A stretch of 64,000 bases of DNA from Bartonella queenslandensis (GTDB lineage Bacteria; Pseudomonadota; Alphaproteobacteria; Rhizobiales; Rhizobiaceae): NCBI RefSeq assembly GCF_018155095.1, contig NZ_NAAI01000005.1:116112-180111 (forward strand). Reading direction: 5' to 3'. This document shows, piece after piece, positions 1 to 9,936 of this stretch (positions within the stretch are counted from its first letter, which is position 1; every line of letters starts with the position of its first letter). The notes under the pieces were generated by a model. That model was not told the DNA's origin. It made no database searches and saw only the letters and a list, made by a program, of their open reading frames with translations. Both the position numbers and the translations under genes were made by a program.

Positions 1-131
1 GCAGGCAACATAATGTCTACAGCTATAGCGTTAATAGCCATGAGTGAAGCAATAAGAATAACAAATTCTTTATAGCCAATTTTCTTCTTAATCGCATCAC
101 TGTGCGCTTGTTCATCAACTGAATATGACAT
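1..131 (-). CDS. MFS transporter, N-terminal fragment (cut by window edge)
   Basis: The minus strand opens with an ATG at 131 and runs off the left edge, so only about 43 codons are visible. The product starts with a short charged cytoplasmic stretch followed by a hydrophobic segment containing MAINAIAVDIMLPA. That segment matches the first transmembrane helix of drug:H+ antiporter (DHA1, Bcr/CflA-like) major facilitator proteins, where an Asp and a Met-Leu-Pro sit at the end of helix 1. The substrate cannot be told from this piece. It lies 70 bp downstream of the grxD stop codon on the same strand and may be read from its own promoter in that gap. Confidence 0.55.
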   Translation of the reverse strand, partial: MSYSVDEQAHSDAIKKKIGYKEFVILIASLMAINAIAVDIMLP

Positions 132-202
132 AAGGTATCCTTGAAATGAAAATTTCGCCTGAAAACAGCTCTTTTTAAGAGTCTGAATGAAATGAAAGAT
201 AC

Positions 203-535
203 CTATGATTGCTTACAAGGAATATTTTTTTCTTTCAAAAGTTCTTGTAACTCATTGTTTTGAAACATTTCTTTAACAATATCACAGCCTCCAATAAATT
301 CACCTTTGATATAAAGTTGTGGAATCGTTGGCCAATTTGAGTAATCTTTGATCCCTTGACGCAATTCGTCAGAAGTTAAGATATTAACCCCTTTATAATT
401 CAATCCTAAATAGTCGAGGATTTGAACGACTTGTCCTGAAAAACCACATTGTGGAGCGTCAGGGGTTCCTTTCATGAATAAAATGACGTCGTTTGTTTTA
501 ATTTCGTTGTCAATAAAATCATGAACAGTGGTCAT
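203..535 (-). CDS. grxD: Monothiol glutaredoxin, Grx4 family
   Basis: A 110-residue protein with the monothiol active site CGFS at residues 30-33, preceded by the KGTP motif (22-25) that contacts glutathione. The [19 protein letters not shown] block is the thioredoxin-fold glutathione-binding part and is typical of class II monothiol glutaredoxins. These proteins bind a glutathione-ligated [2Fe-2S] cluster, usually together with a BolA partner, and take part in iron-sulfur transfer and iron sensing rather than disulfide reduction. A bolA gene lies just upstream on the same strand (about 100 bp gap), which supports this role. The start at 535 is preceded by a GAGGGA ribosome binding site. Length is normal for single-domain members. 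Confidence 0.93.
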   Translation of the reverse strand: MTTVHDFIDNEIKTNDVILFMKGTPDAPQCGFSGQVVQILDYLGLNYKGVNILTSDELRQGIKDYSNWPTIPQLYIKGEFIGGCDIVKEMFQNNELQELLKEKNIPCKQS

Positions 536-632
536 TTTTATCCCTCGATATTTCAGATTTTTATAAGTGTGTAATTATGTTCGTACCCGTTTTAATCGTA
601 TTGAACGAATGAATGCAAGAAGAAAATTTAGA

Positions 633-866
633 CTATTTTGGGGTACTTGTTTGCAACATTAAGGCGTGGAGGTCATTTCCCATATTGCCTTTAAGGGCAT
701 CATAGACCATTTTATGCTGCTGAACACGGGTTTTACCACGAAAACTTTCAGAAATAACTTCTGCAGCATAATGTTCCCCATCTCCAGCAAGATCACTAAT
801 TGTTACAGTCGCATCGGGAATGCCTTCACGAATAAGTGTTTCAATTGCATGAGCACTCATTGCCAT
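633..866 (-). CDS. bolA: BolA family protein
   Basis: A small protein (77 aa from the ATG at 866) with the BolA fold signature: an N-terminal helix (AIETLIREGIPDATVTISD), a G-D-G-x-H-Y turn, then SESFRGKTRVQQHKMVYDALKG, the helix-turn-helix-like segment containing the conserved cluster-ligand histidine. A GTG lies one codon upstream at 869, but AGGAG is better spaced from the ATG at 866. BolA proteins form [2Fe-2S]-bridged heterodimers with monothiol glutaredoxins; grxD follows on the same strand. Close spacing with purL upstream suggests possible co-transcription, though the 60 bp gap could hold a promoter. Confidence 0.9.
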   Translation of the reverse strand: MAMSAHAIETLIREGIPDATVTISDLAGDGEHYAAEVISESFRGKTRVQQHKMVYDALKGNMGNDLHALMLQTSTPK

Positions 867-929
867 CACTATTCTCCTATGTTGTTCATCCTTTTGTAAG
901 AGCTGTTTAAAAGAGAAAGAATAAATTTT

Positions 930-3140
930 TTACTCTTCACCCATAAATTGTGGAAACCAGTTCTCATAGGCTTGTGTAAGTTTTTCCACTGAAAGTGTTA
1001 ATATCCCATCTATATTAAGAGAATCTCCCTCAACTTGACCTAGCTCTGTTAAAGAAATGGCATGGGTTTGTGCATGCTCTTTAAGACTGCTGAGAGCATG
1101 AGGCTTAACGGCTAAAAGATAACGCCCTTGATCTTCTCCAAAAAGTTCTGCATGATGGAGGGATTTATTGCTTAATTTTACTTTAACTCCTTTACCTGCT
1201 TTAATCACCATTTCTGCAAGTGCAATCGCTAATCCCCCATCAGAAATGTCATGAGCAGCATGAACAAAACCGCTATTAATAACATCTCGAACGAATTGGC
1301 CATGTTTTTTTTCAAGTTGTAAATCTATGGGAGGAGGGGCACCTGCATCAATATTTAAAATGTTACGTGCATAGATTGATTGTCCTAAATGAGAACCACA
1401 ATCTCCCACTAAAATGATACTATCTCCATTTTTCATACCACTTATTGTTACCATTTTAGACCAATCACTAAGAAGGCCTACACCAGCAATTGTGGGGGTA
1501 GGAAGAATAGCTTCTCCATTTGTTTCGTTGTAAAGAGAAACATTGCCTGAAACGATAGGAAAATCAAGGATTCTACAAGCTTCTCCTATACCTTTAATAG
1601 CCAAAACCAGTTGTCCCATAATTTCAGGCTTTTCAGGATTACCAAAATTAAGGTTATCTGTAGCAGCTAGTGGTGTTGCACCTGTCGTACTAATATTTCG
1701 CCAGCATTCTGCAACAGCTTGTTTCCCTCCTTCATAAGGGTCTGCTTCACAATAACGCGGTGTTACATCAGAAGAAAAAGCAAGAGCTCGTTTACTCTTA
1801 TTACTTATGCGGATAACACCTGCATCACCTCCCGGACAAATGAGGCTATTTCCTTGAATAAGAGTATCATATTGTTCATAAACCCATCGTCGTGAACTTT
1901 GATCAGCTGAATTCAATAAGGTTAAAAGTGCATCACTAAGATTCTCAACTTTTTTGACATCTTCTGCTTTCAGGAGCGTTTTCTTTGCAGGTTCACTCCA
2001 AGGACGATCATAAACAGGTGCTTCATCACCAAGCTCTTTGATGGGAAGATTGACAACTTCTTCTCCTTGATGAGATACACGAAAACGTAAATCATCGGTT
2101 GTTTTTCCAATAATGGAAAAATGGAGCCCCCACTTATGAAAAATTGCTGCTGCTTGCCTTTCTAGCTCTGGTTTAAGGACCATGAGCATACGCTCTTGAC
2201 TTTCAGAAAGCATCATTTCATAGGCTGTCATGTTTTCTTCACGAACGGGAACAGTATCGAGATTAAGCTGTATTCCTAGATTCCCTTTTGCACCCATTTC
2301 AACGGCAGAAGAGGTGAGACCTGCAGCCCCCATATCTTGAATAGCAACCACGGCTCCAAGTTCCATGAGCTCTAAACATGCTTCAAGAAGGCATTTTTCT
2401 GTAAAAGGATCTCCGACTTGAACGGTTGGGCGTTTTTCACTGATTGAATCATCAAATTCAGCAGAAGCCATTGTGGCTCCACCGACACCATCTCGCCCTG
2501 TTTTTGCACCAAGATAAACAACAGGGAGTCCTACGCCTTGTGCTTTAGAATAAAAAAGAGCATCTGTCTTTGCAATCCCAGCGACAAAAGCATTAACGAG
2601 GATATTGCCATTATAACGTTCATCAAAATTGATTTCTCCACCAACCGTTGGAACACCAAAAGAATTGCTGTAACCCCCTATTCCAGAAACAACGCCAGCA
2701 ACAAGATGGCGTGTTCGGGGGTGATCAGGAGCACCAAAACGCAATGCATTCATAGCGGCAACAGGACGGGCGCCCATTGTAAAGACATCACGCAAAATAC
2801 CACCAACACCTGTCGCTGCCCCTTGATAAGGTTCAATATAAGAAGGATGGTTATGGCTTTCCATTTTGAAAACAACACATTGTCCTTCACCAATATCGAC
2901 AACTCCAGCATTTTCACCAGGTCCTTGAATGACACACTTTCCTTCTGTCGGAAGAGTTTTGAGCCATTTTTTAGAAGATTTATAGGAACAATGTTCGTTC
3001 CACATTGCAGAAAAAATTCCCAGTTCAGTAAATGTTGGTTCTCTGCCGATTAACGTTAGGATACGTTGATATTCATCCTCTTTTAGCCCGTGTTGTGCAA
3101 TGAGCTCTGGTGTAATCGTGATGTTATTGCAAGGATTCAT
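930..3140 (-). CDS. purL: Phosphoribosylformylglycinamidine synthase subunit PurL (small-type)
   Basis: A 736-residue protein matching the small form of FGAM synthase, which converts FGAR to FGAM with ATP and glutamine in the fourth step of de novo purine synthesis. Visible family blocks include [12 protein letters not shown] near the N-terminus (catalytic His), [32 protein letters not shown], and duplicated ATP-binding AIRS-type halves with DMGAAGL and [11 protein letters not shown]. The small form lacks a glutaminase domain and needs PurQ and PurS, whose genes lie about 300 bp upstream on the same strand, so the three-subunit complex is complete here. Start taken at the ATG at 3140; the ribosome binding site is weak. 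Confidence 0.97.
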   Translation of the reverse strand: MNPCNNITITPELIAQHGLKEDEYQRILTLIGREPTFTELGIFSAMWNEHCSYKSSKKWLKTLPTEGKCVIQGPGENAGVVDIGEGQCVVFKMESHNHPSYIEPYQGAATGVGGILRDVFTMGARPVAAMNALRFGAPDHPRTRHLVAGVVSGIGGYSNSFGVPTVGGEINFDERYNGNILVNAFVAGIAKTDALFYSKAQGVGLPVVYLGAKTGRDGVGGATMASAEFDDSISEKRPTVQVGDPFTEKCLLEACLELMELGAVVAIQDMGAAGLTSSAVEMGAKGNLGIQLNLDTVPVREENMTAYEMMLSESQERMLMVLKPELERQAAAIFHKWGLHFSIIGKTTDDLRFRVSHQGEEVVNLPIKELGDEAPVYDRPWSEPAKKTLLKAEDVKKVENLSDALLTLLNSADQSSRRWVYEQYDTLIQGNSLICPGGDAGVIRISNKSKRALAFSSDVTPRYCEADPYEGGKQAVAECWRNISTTGATPLAATDNLNFGNPEKPEIMGQLVLAIKGIGEACRILDFPIVSGNVSLYNETNGEAILPTPTIAGVGLLSDWSKMVTISGMKNGDSIILVGDCGSHLGQSIYARNILNIDAGAPPPIDLQLEKKHGQFVRDVINSGFVHAAHDISDGGLAIALAEMVIKAGKGVKVKLSNKSLHHAELFGEDQGRYLLAVKPHALSSLKEHAQTHAISLTELGQVEGDSLNIDGILTLSVEKLTQAYENWFPQFMGEE

Positions 3141-3437
3141 GAGTATATTTATCCGTCAAATTAATCGAAATTTAGCATTTTAATTTTTTTAATCTAGCAA
3201 CTTAGATTATGGAAAACTACGTGGTTTAATAATTAAAATATTCATAGATCCTCAGCTGAAGATTTTGTTCGTTTGGTTGGATGAACTTCAAGACCAAAAA
3301 AACAATCTTAAATAATTATGTGTTTAGAGAATAATATCCATGGTTATTTGTATAGAATTTTGCTCATAGATTTACAACGCGAGAAATGATATAAATCTTC
3401 GTTTTTACAATTATAAAGGACAAGAATTTTTGCAGCC

Positions 3438-4109
3438 TCATCCATTGACTAATTCTAAAGCACTTTGAAAAAGTAAACGACCGTCAATCCCTCCATGAGC
3501 GGGTTCGATAAAGTTTTCAGGGTGGGGCATCATACCAAGAATATTACCAGCTTTATTAATAACACCAGCAATGTTTTTTATTGAGCCGTTAGGGTTTGTA
3601 TTTTCTGCGTAGCGAAAAACAATTTGTTCATTGTCTTCCATTTGTTTTAATGTTTCATTGTCAGCAAAGTAATTTCCATCATGATGGGCAACAGGACAAC
3701 GAATAATTTGTCCTTTAGAATAATATCGAGAAAATTTCGTCTTGGCATTAACGACTTCAAGTTTAACTTCACGACAAACAAATTTTAAAGAAGCATTACG
3801 CATTAAAGTTCCAGGGAGTAATCCAGCTTCCAACAAAATCTGAAACCCATTACAAATACCTATGATAGTAATACCTTCTTGTGCTTTTTCACGAATAGCT
3901 TTTAAGATGGGGGTTCGCGCTCCAATAGCACCACATCTTAAGTAGTCACCATAAGAAAAACCACCAGGAATAATAATAATATCTACATCTGGAATTGTTG
4001 TCTCTGTTTGCCAAATTTTGAGTGGCTCAACCCCTGTTATATGATGTAATGCGGCAACCATATCTTGGTCGCGATTTAATCCAGGAAGTTGAATAATGGC
4101 GGTTTTCAT
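3438..4109 (-). CDS. purQ: FGAM synthase glutaminase subunit PurQ
   Basis: A 223-residue class I glutamine amidotransferase. The nucleophile Cys sits in [17 protein letters not shown], and the His-Glu pair is near the C-terminus in [27 protein letters not shown] forms the usual oxyanion/loop region. PurQ releases ammonia from glutamine and passes it to PurL. It follows purS with an 11 bp gap, which indicates one transcript and probably translational coupling. About 300 bp separates its stop codon from the purL start; no convincing gene or terminator is seen in that gap. Length is normal. Confidence 0.96.
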   Translation of the reverse strand: MKTAIIQLPGLNRDQDMVAALHHITGVEPLKIWQTETTIPDVDIIIIPGGFSYGDYLRCGAIGARTPILKAIREKAQEGITIIGICNGFQILLEAGLLPGTLMRNASLKFVCREVKLEVVNAKTKFSRYYSKGQIIRCPVAHHDGNYFADNETLKQMEDNEQIVFRYAENTNPNGSIKNIAGVINKAGNILGMMPHPENFIEPAHGGIDGRLLFQSALELVNG

Positions 4110-4120
4110 GAGCTTTTCAC

Positions 4121-4360
4121 TTAAAGAAGTTCGATAGTATAATTTTCAATGACAGTATTTGCGAGTAACTCTTCACACATCTGCTCAAGTTTTTTCTTTG
4201 CGGTTTCAAAAGGTTGGTCATCAAGAACAATATCAAAAACCTTTCCTTGACGAATGGAATGAATCCCTTCGAAAGCTAAACTTTTTAAAGCACCGACAAT
4301 AGCCTCTCCTTGTGGATCAAGGACGCTTTCTCTTAAAGTAACTGTAATGCGTGCTTTCAT
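4121..4360 (-). CDS. purS: FGAM synthase accessory subunit PurS
   Basis: A 79-residue protein starting [20 protein letters not shown], the hallmark opening of PurS, with [23 protein letters not shown] in the middle. PurS dimers bridge PurL and PurQ in the small-type FGAM synthase. It lies immediately upstream of purQ in the same operon and 96 bp downstream of purC. The length is standard for the family (about 80 aa). Confidence 0.95.
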   Translation of the reverse strand: MKARITVTLRESVLDPQGEAIVGALKSLAFEGIHSIRQGKVFDIVLDDQPFETAKKKLEQMCEELLANTVIENYTIELL

Positions 4361-4456
4361 TTTTTGCTTCCTGTTGTTAGAAAAACCTCTCCTTTGAAGA
4401 GGTATATTTATAGAAGGCAGTAATTATTTTACCTTGTGTTTACTTGACGCGTTTTT

Positions 4457-5221
4457 TTACTTTACCAAGACGGGACCACTTGGTCGAGTTGGCTCATTTT
4501 CATTCATAATACCAAGGCGTTTGGCAACCTCTTGATAGGCATTAATAAGCCCCCCCATATCACGACGAAAACGATCTTTGTCCATTTTTTCTCGTGTTTG
4601 CATATCCCATAGTCGTGCAGAATCAGGAGAAATTTCATCAGCAAGAACAATGCGCATTGTTTCATCTTCCCACAGGCGACCAAATTCCATTTTAAAATCA
4701 ATTAATTGGATGTTGACTCCGGCAAAAAGGCCGGAAAGAAAATCATTAATACGAATTGAAAGTTGCATGATATCTTCTACTTCTTGCGGGACAGCCCACC
4801 CAAAAGCAGTGATATGTTCTTCTGTCACCATGGGATCATCGAGAGAATCATTTTTATAGTAGAATTCAATGATGGATTGTGGGAGTGGGGTTCCTTCTTC
4901 TAATCCTAAACGTTTAGCAAGAGAACCCGCTGCAACATTTCGAACGACAACTTCCAATGGAATGATTTCCACTGCTTTAATAAGCTGTTCGCGCATATTT
5001 ATGCGTTTTATAAAATGTGTTGGGATGCCCAAACGTCCAAGATGGCTAAAGATATATTCCGAAATTCGGTTATTTAAAACCCCTTTCCCATCGATAATTT
5101 CATGTTTTTTAGCATTAAAGGCTGTAGCATCATCCTTAAAAAATTGAATATACGTTCCTGGTTCAGGTCCTTCATACAAAATTTTGGCCTTGCCTTCATA
5201 AATACGGTGGCGACGATTCAT
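4457..5221 (-). CDS. purC: SAICAR synthetase
   Basis: A 254-residue protein with the PurC fold. It opens [20 protein letters not shown] (a glycine-rich nucleotide loop) and contains [40 protein letters not shown] (a signature motif), [10 protein letters not shown], and [13 protein letters not shown] with the metal-binding acidic residues. It ligates CAIR and aspartate with ATP in purine synthesis. It heads the purC-purS-purQ run on the minus strand, with a 96 bp spacer to purS. Full length; the start codon at 5221 follows a purine-rich stretch. Confidence 0.96.
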   Translation of the reverse strand: MNRRHRIYEGKAKILYEGPEPGTYIQFFKDDATAFNAKKHEIIDGKGVLNNRISEYIFSHLGRLGIPTHFIKRINMREQLIKAVEIIPLEVVVRNVAAGSLAKRLGLEEGTPLPQSIIEFYYKNDSLDDPMVTEEHITAFGWAVPQEVEDIMQLSIRINDFLSGLFAGVNIQLIDFKMEFGRLWEDETMRIVLADEISPDSARLWDMQTREKMDKDRFRRDMGGLINAYQEVAKRLGIMNENEPTRPSGPVLVK

Positions 5222-5394
5222 TATGATTCTCTATTTATCTTGAGAGGTTTTTAATAACATTAGTAAGCGATACTATCCTAATTGATAGAAATTCTCAATG
5301 ATATTGCTATGATACTTTTATAATTTTTGTCATGATACGTCTCTTCAAAGGTGGAGATGCAGAGACGACGAGAAAAAAGATTAACTCTTTTGGA

Positions 5395-5943
5395 TCAAAT
5401 TTTTGCAAGAAAGTGAGAAAGGACCATAAGCCCTTCAGGCCAAGGTCCGTGTCCAGATTCTGCATTGATATGCCCAGAATACCCAGCATCCACAAAGAGT
5501 GAGCCCCAGTCATTGGCAATTTTTTCTGCGACCGAAAATTGACAAAATTCATCATTGCGGCTGGCGATGACAATAGAAGGAAAAGGCAACTTTTGACGAT
5601 GATAGGGGCCAAATGTCATTAAATGTTTGGGACGTATTTTCTCATTGGCAACATCTGGAGGTGCCACAAAAAAGGCGCCACAAACTTTTTTTGCATTTTG
5701 TATAGTTGCATGAATAGCGGTAGGAACGCCTAATGAATGAGCAATAATCATAACAGGTCTTTGAGCTTGTGCAATGGCGGTTTTAACTTCATTAACCCAC
5801 TCGTCACAAACAGGCTTTGACCAATGGGCTTGTTCAATACGGCGAGCTGTGGATAATTTTTTTTCCCAACGTGTTTGCCAATGATCTGGACCAGATCCTT
5901 TGTAGCCAGGAACCATAAGAATATCGAGTTGATTTGCTTTCAT
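5395..5943 (-). CDS. RBBP9/YdeN-type alpha/beta hydrolase
   Basis: A 182-residue single-domain serine hydrolase of the RBBP9/YdeN type. MVPGYKGSGPDHWQTRWE is the characteristic N-terminal block with the conserved HWQ. The nucleophile is Ser70 in AHSLG, the acid is probably Asp131 (SRNDEF) and the histidine probably His158 (GYSGHINAESG). The catalytic set looks intact. Cellular substrates are not established for bacterial members. It sits between purC and purB on the same strand, but nothing in the sequence ties it to purine synthesis. Confidence 0.85.
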   Translation of the reverse strand: MKANQLDILMVPGYKGSGPDHWQTRWEKKLSTARRIEQAHWSKPVCDEWVNEVKTAIAQAQRPVMIIAHSLGVPTAIHATIQNAKKVCGAFFVAPPDVANEKIRPKHLMTFGPYHRQKLPFPSIVIASRNDEFCQFSVAEKIANDWGSLFVDAGYSGHINAESGHGPWPEGLMVLSHFLAKI

Positions 5944-6011
5944 GAATTGTTTTCTTTGTTACAATAGGTTTTTCACCATAGGTGGAATAGATTTGGGCTT
6001 TCTATGTTGTT

Positions 6012-7322
6012 CTATTGTTCTTTAAAAACACGTTTAAAAATCCTATTGATATGTTTAGTATGATAAGAAAGATCAAATTTTTCTCGAAGCTCTGCTTCAC
6101 TTAAAGTTTTGCTAACATCTTTGTCATTGAGCAGTTCTTCTAAAAAATCTTTTCCTTGTTCCCAAACCTTCATCGCGTTTCGTTGTACAATTCGATATGA
6201 ATCTTCACGACTGATTCCTGCTTGTGTGAGTGCTAAAAGGACCCGTTGTGAATGAACAAGACCTCGGAATTTATTGAGATTTTTTTGCATATTTTCCGGA
6301 TAGACAATGAGATTTTCAATGACTGATGTGAGGCGAGAAAGAGCAAAATCAAGTGTAATCGTTGCATCAGGGCCAATATAACGTTCGACAGATGAATGAG
6401 AAATATCGCGTTCATGCCAAAGTGCTACATTTTCCATGGCAGGGAGTGCAAATGCACGAACCATACGGGCTAACCCCGTTAAATTTTCTGTTAAAACTGG
6501 ATTCCGTTTATGAGGCATTGCCGATGAACCTTTTTGCCCTGGTGAGAAATGTTCTTCTGCTTCGAGAACCTCTGTTCGCTGTAAATGGCGTATTTCTATC
6601 GCTAACCTTTCAATAGAGGACGCAATAACACCCAGTGTTGCAAAAAACATAGCATGACGATCCCGTGGTATAATTTGAGTGGAAACGGGTTCAGCACGCA
6701 TTCCTAAAGCTTTTGCGACATGTTCTTCAACGCGTGGATCGATATTGGCAAAAGTTCCTACAGCTCCTGAAATTGCGCAAGTAGAAATTTCTTCACGTGC
6801 AGCAAGAAGACGTTTGCGACAACGAGAAAATTCAGCGTATGCGAGAGCAAACTTGACGCCAAATGTTGTTGGTTCAGCGTGAATGCCATGACTTCGCCCA
6901 ATGGTGATGGTTTCTTTATGTTCAAAAGCACGTCTTTTTAAGGCTTCAAGAAGTTGGTCTATATCCTTGAGCAAAATATCACTTGCACGCATTAATTGAA
7001 TGCTCAGCGTTGTATCGAGAACATCAGATGATGTCATGCCTTGGTGAATAAAACGTGCTTCTGGTCCAATGAATTCAGCGAGATGGGTTAGAAATGCAAT
7101 AACATCATGTTTGGTAATGGATTCAATTTCATCAATACGATTGACATCAAATTCAGCTGCTGCTCCTTTTTCCCAAATGATCTGAGCTGCTTCTTTCGGA
7201 ATAACCCCCAGTTGAGCAAGGGCATCACAAGCATGGGCTTCAATTTCAAACCAAATACGATATTTCGTTTCAGGAGACCAAATTGTTACCATTTCAGGGC
7301 GGGAATAACGTGTGATCATCAT
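6012..7322 (-). CDS. purB: Adenylosuccinate lyase
   Basis: A 436-residue fumarase/aspartase superfamily enzyme. The signature GSSAMPHKRNP is present, with HGIHAEPTTFG (general acid histidine region) and MTSSDVLDTTLSIQ. It splits SAICAR to AICAR and adenylosuccinate to AMP, so it acts twice in purine synthesis. Its start overlaps the stop codon of rpe by 4 bp, implying translational coupling to rpe. Length is normal for the short bacterial form. Confidence 0.96.
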   Translation of the reverse strand: MMITRYSRPEMVTIWSPETKYRIWFEIEAHACDALAQLGVIPKEAAQIIWEKGAAAEFDVNRIDEIESITKHDVIAFLTHLAEFIGPEARFIHQGMTSSDVLDTTLSIQLMRASDILLKDIDQLLEALKRRAFEHKETITIGRSHGIHAEPTTFGVKFALAYAEFSRCRKRLLAAREEISTCAISGAVGTFANIDPRVEEHVAKALGMRAEPVSTQIIPRDRHAMFFATLGVIASSIERLAIEIRHLQRTEVLEAEEHFSPGQKGSSAMPHKRNPVLTENLTGLARMVRAFALPAMENVALWHERDISHSSVERYIGPDATITLDFALSRLTSVIENLIVYPENMQKNLNKFRGLVHSQRVLLALTQAGISREDSYRIVQRNAMKVWEQGKDFLEELLNDKDVSKTLSEAELREKFDLSYHTKHINRIFKRVFKEQ

Positions 7323-8005
7323 TTTTTTCCTTGTTGTGAGAGGATTGCGGCTTGGCGCAATGCACTCATGCGTGTTTTGTAAAGCTCTTTGTTTCCATTT
7401 TTATAAATTGCAGAGCCTGCGACAAATACATTTGCACCAGCTTTTGCAGTTATTCCAATTGTATCAACGGTGATTCCACCATCAACTTCAAGATCAATAG
7501 GGCGGTTTGCAATCATGCTTTTAACGCGCTCAATTTTATCTTTTATTTCTGGAATAAAATTTTGCCCACCAAAACCGGGATTGACCGTCATAATGAGGAT
7601 AAGATCCAATTGATCAAGCAAATATTCAAGGACGTGTTCAGGAGTGCTTGGATTGAGTGCAATGCCTGCTTTTTTACCCATTGCTTTGATTGTTTGGAGT
7701 GAACGATGAAGATGGGGACTTGCTTCAGCATGAATGGTTATAATATCTGCCCCAGCCTTTGCAAAAGCTTCCAAATAAGGATCAACAGGTTTGATCATCA
7801 GGTGGACATCGAATATTGCTTTGGTTAATGGACGCAGAGCCTTGATGATTTCAGGGCCAAAGGTGATGTTAGGAACAAAGTGACCATCCATGATATCAAG
7901 ATGAAGCCAATCTGCACCAGCCTCAACAACATCTAATATTTCTTGTCCAAGTTTAGCAAAATCAGCAGCCAAGAGGGAAGGTGAAATGAGAAGAGAATGG
8001 GGCAT
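7319..8005 (-). CDS. rpe: Ribulose-phosphate 3-epimerase
   Basis: A 228-residue TIM-barrel enzyme of the pentose phosphate pathway that interconverts ribulose-5-phosphate and xylulose-5-phosphate. ISPSLLAADFAKLG at the N-terminus, LHLDIMDGHFVPNITFGP (metal ligands His and Asp), DVHLMI, MTVNPGFGGQ and LEVDGGI are all present in the expected order. A GGAGAT ribosome binding site precedes the ATG at 8005. It is the first gene of a rpe-purB pair, which connects pentose phosphate supply with purine synthesis, though the coupling may be only historical. Confidence 0.96.
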   Translation of the reverse strand: MPHSLLISPSLLAADFAKLGQEILDVVEAGADWLHLDIMDGHFVPNITFGPEIIKALRPLTKAIFDVHLMIKPVDPYLEAFAKAGADIITIHAEASPHLHRSLQTIKAMGKKAGIALNPSTPEHVLEYLLDQLDLILIMTVNPGFGGQNFIPEIKDKIERVKSMIANRPIDLEVDGGITVDTIGITAKAGANVFVAGSAIYKNGNKELYKTRMSALRQAAILSQQGKK

Positions 8006-8140
8006 AAAAATCTCCTTGATTGGCTGCTTTTATCATGTCGCTATGTATACACAAATATCTTTTGTGTTATGACAAAAAAGAAAAATACGTATATAGATCT
8101 TCGTTATAGAAAGATCGCTTGAAATTTTAAAGTTTTATAA

Positions 8141-8683
8141 ATGAAAAATATATCGAATCATAAAACATGTTTTATGCCTCAAATCCGACATAATATTACC
8201 GCTTCTTCGCAAGAATATCGAGATGCTATGAGCCATTTTGCAAGTGCTGTACATATTGTGACAACAGATGGCATTAAGGGAAAGCGCGGGGTGACGGTTT
8301 CGGCGTGTTGTTCTTTATCAGATAATCCCCCAACTCTTCTTGTTTGTCTCATGCGCCATAATCTGAAGAATCACGTATTTATGGAGAATGGGATTTTTTG
8401 TGTTAATAGCTTGGCAGGAAAACATCGTCCACTAGCGGATATTTTTTCAGGGCGCTGCAATGTTTCACAAAATGAGCGCTTTAATGTTGCACAATGGGGA
8501 ACTTTGCAGACAGGAGCGCCTAGTCTTTCAGATGCTTTAGCATCTTTTGATTGTCGTTTGATTTGTTGGCATGAGCATGCAACCCATTGTGTATTGATTG
8601 GTGAAGTTGTTGCAATCAACTGTAGTCATGGAAAAGATGCTTTGATGTATTTGAATCGTGGATATCATACTTTACCTTTATGA
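8141..8683 (+). CDS. Flavin reductase domain protein (HpaC/RutF-like)
   Basis: A 180-residue protein of the FMN-binding split-barrel flavin reductase family. The sequence FASAVHIVTTDG, then GVTVSACCSLSDNPPTLLVCL, then FCVNSLAG and FDCRLICWHEH follows the usual order of the fold. Such proteins reduce FMN or FAD with NAD(P)H for a partner monooxygenase, but no monooxygenase gene lies nearby, so the physiological partner is unknown. The ATG at 8141 was used; an in-frame ATG at 8174 begins closer to the conserved domain and is a possible alternative. The gene is divergent from rpe. Confidence 0.8.
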   Translation: MKNISNHKTCFMPQIRHNITASSQEYRDAMSHFASAVHIVTTDGIKGKRGVTVSACCSLSDNPPTLLVCLMRHNLKNHVFMENGIFCVNSLAGKHRPLADIFSGRCNVSQNERFNVAQWGTLQTGAPSLSDALASFDCRLICWHEHATHCVLIGEVVAINCSHGKDALMYLNRGYHTLPL

Positions 8684-8991
8684 GGTTTTTTTTGCATTGG
8701 TGAAACGATTGATTGAGGCTCCGTTTAAATTTTAGTGCGCTGAAAAAGGAGGAAAGAGATGGCTCTGATATTTGTGAATTCTCTTCTTTTGAGGCTTTTC
8801 AATACATGAAAAAGATGATTTTTTGATGATCTTCGATCAAGAGTCCAACTTGAGATCAAAAAAGATATCAAGACTAAACAGTGTATTTAGACATATTTGT
8901 AGATTGTTATGAAAAAACATTTTACTCTTGTGCTGTTGAGTATTGCACAATATATAGACCCCACAGAGCAGATGTGGAGGTTTTTTATTGC
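8684..8991. other. Spacer upstream of dksA
   Basis: About 308 bp between the flavin reductase gene and dksA. The dksA reading frame stays open back to 8881, but this extension has no family similarity and a good ribosome binding site sits just before 8992. I therefore treat the stretch as promoter and leader. No clear promoter boxes, tRNA or terminator could be assigned. Confidence 0.4.
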
Positions 8992-9408
8992 ATGAGCGAA
9001 GAGATTGATGGTCAATATCGCCCTAGTGAAGATGAGCCTTTTATGAATGAGCGGCAAAAGGCGTATTTTCGCGCTAAATTGGTTTCTTGGAAGAATGATA
9101 TCTTAAAAGAGGCGCGTGAGACTTTGGAAAATTTGCAGGAAGAAAACGCTGCTCAACCCGATTTAACCGATAGGGCATCTTGTGAAACTGATCGTACAAT
9201 TGAATTACGTGCTCGTGATCGTCAGAGAAAACTTATTTCAAAAATAGATGCTGCCTTGGAGCGAATTGATAATGGGACATATGGTTTTTGTGAAGAAACC
9301 GGCGAACCCATTAGTATAAAACGTCTTGAGGCGCGGCCGATAGCTGTTTTGTCGTTGGAAGCACAAGAACGTCACGAACGGCGTGAAAAAGTTTATCGCG
9401 ATGATTAA
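8992..9408 (+). CDS. dksA: DksA-type RNA polymerase-binding transcription factor (one-cysteine zinc-finger variant)
   Basis: A 138-residue DksA/TraR family protein. FMNERQKAYFRAKLVSWKND and the following acidic region form the coiled coil that enters the RNA polymerase secondary channel. The C-terminal globular part reads YGFCEETGEPISIKRLEARP then AVLSLEAQERHERREK. Only the first of the four zinc-ligand cysteines of the E. coli-type C4 finger remains; the others are Thr, Ser and Ala, a pattern I recall from rhizobial homologues. The reading frame is open from 8881, but GGAGG lies 12 bp before the ATG at 8992 and homology begins there. It probably works with ppGpp in stringent control. Confidence 0.9.
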   Translation: MSEEIDGQYRPSEDEPFMNERQKAYFRAKLVSWKNDILKEARETLENLQEENAAQPDLTDRASCETDRTIELRARDRQRKLISKIDAALERIDNGTYGFCEETGEPISIKRLEARPIAVLSLEAQERHERREKVYRDD

Positions 9409-9459
9409 GGTCATTAAAGCGATAAATAAGCGAAGTTCGTTGTGATAAAATTGTATATT

Positions 9460-9936
9460 TTATCTTGGAGGGGTGGGAATAAACAAAGATGGTTCTTGAC
9501 GCCCTTCAATTTCAGCTGTGATTGCTGAATCTTTTATTGCTTGATTCGTAAAAGAAGAAGAGCCTTTATCTGGCGTATCGTTTCTTTCTGTAAAGGGGGA
9601 AGTGGGATAGGGGGAGATGTCTCTCTTTTGTATTTTGGATGTATTAGTAATATCGCATTCTACAACCACATCCGTTAACCCACCGATAAGAAGCAAGTGT
9701 TCTTTATTATCACAACGGACTAAAACAAGGCGGCGGGTACGATCTATAGAAATTGCTTCACATAATGCCAATCGTGATAGACTTTTTTTTCTATTAATGT
9801 TGGATCTTCTCCTATTTAAATGGCGTAAAAACAAGATAATTATGATAATAGCTATGATTGTTATTACAAAAAACAAAAAATTTATCGTTATATCGGCAGC
9901 AGATACACCGATTTGGTCTGATAACCAGATATACAT
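9460..9936 (-). CDS. FliO-like single-pass membrane protein
   Basis: A 158-residue protein with one N-terminal transmembrane helix (about residues 17-42, very Ile/Phe rich), a basic cluster HLNRRRSNINRKKSL, and a small domain RLALCEAISIDRTRRLVLVRCDNKEHLLLIGG. The order hydrophobic helix, basic turn, then R-x-L-V-L-V-R-x-x-x-x-E-H-L-L-L-I-G-G is the FliO/MopB pattern. The C-terminal third is low complexity and Ser/Thr/Pro rich. It is divergent from cckA, not in a flagellar cluster, so a flagellar role is doubtful. A GGGAG ribosome binding site precedes the ATG. It is convergent with dksA, and an AT-rich 8-bp hairpin at 9444-9464 straddles its stop. Confidence 0.7.
   Translation of the reverse strand: MYIWLSDQIGVSAADITINFLFFVITIIAIIIIILFLRHLNRRRSNINRKKSLSRLALCEAISIDRTRRLVLVRCDNKEHLLLIGGLTDVVVECDITNTSKIQKRDISPYPTSPFTERNDTPDKGSSSFTNQAIKDSAITAEIEGRQEPSLFIPTPPR

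Noticed and set aside
2538..3053. A 171-codon plus-strand open frame opposite purL.
   Set aside because: It lies wholly antisense to a strongly conserved gene, its composition is Cys/Asn/Thr-rich, and it has no domain. It is a shadow of purL.
5307..5612. A 101-codon minus-strand frame overlapping the RBBP9-like hydrolase.
   Set aside because: It overlaps a gene with an intact catalytic motif in another frame and shows no family features itself.
8881..8991. N-terminal extension of DksA by 37 codons.
   Set aside because: The extension has no similarity to DksA, and a GGAGG ribosome binding site precedes the ATG at 8992.
9444..9464. AT-only 8-bp hairpin between dksA and the FliO-like gene.
   Set aside because: The stem is made mostly of A-T pairs and such structures are frequent by chance in this AT-rich DNA; too weak for a terminator call.
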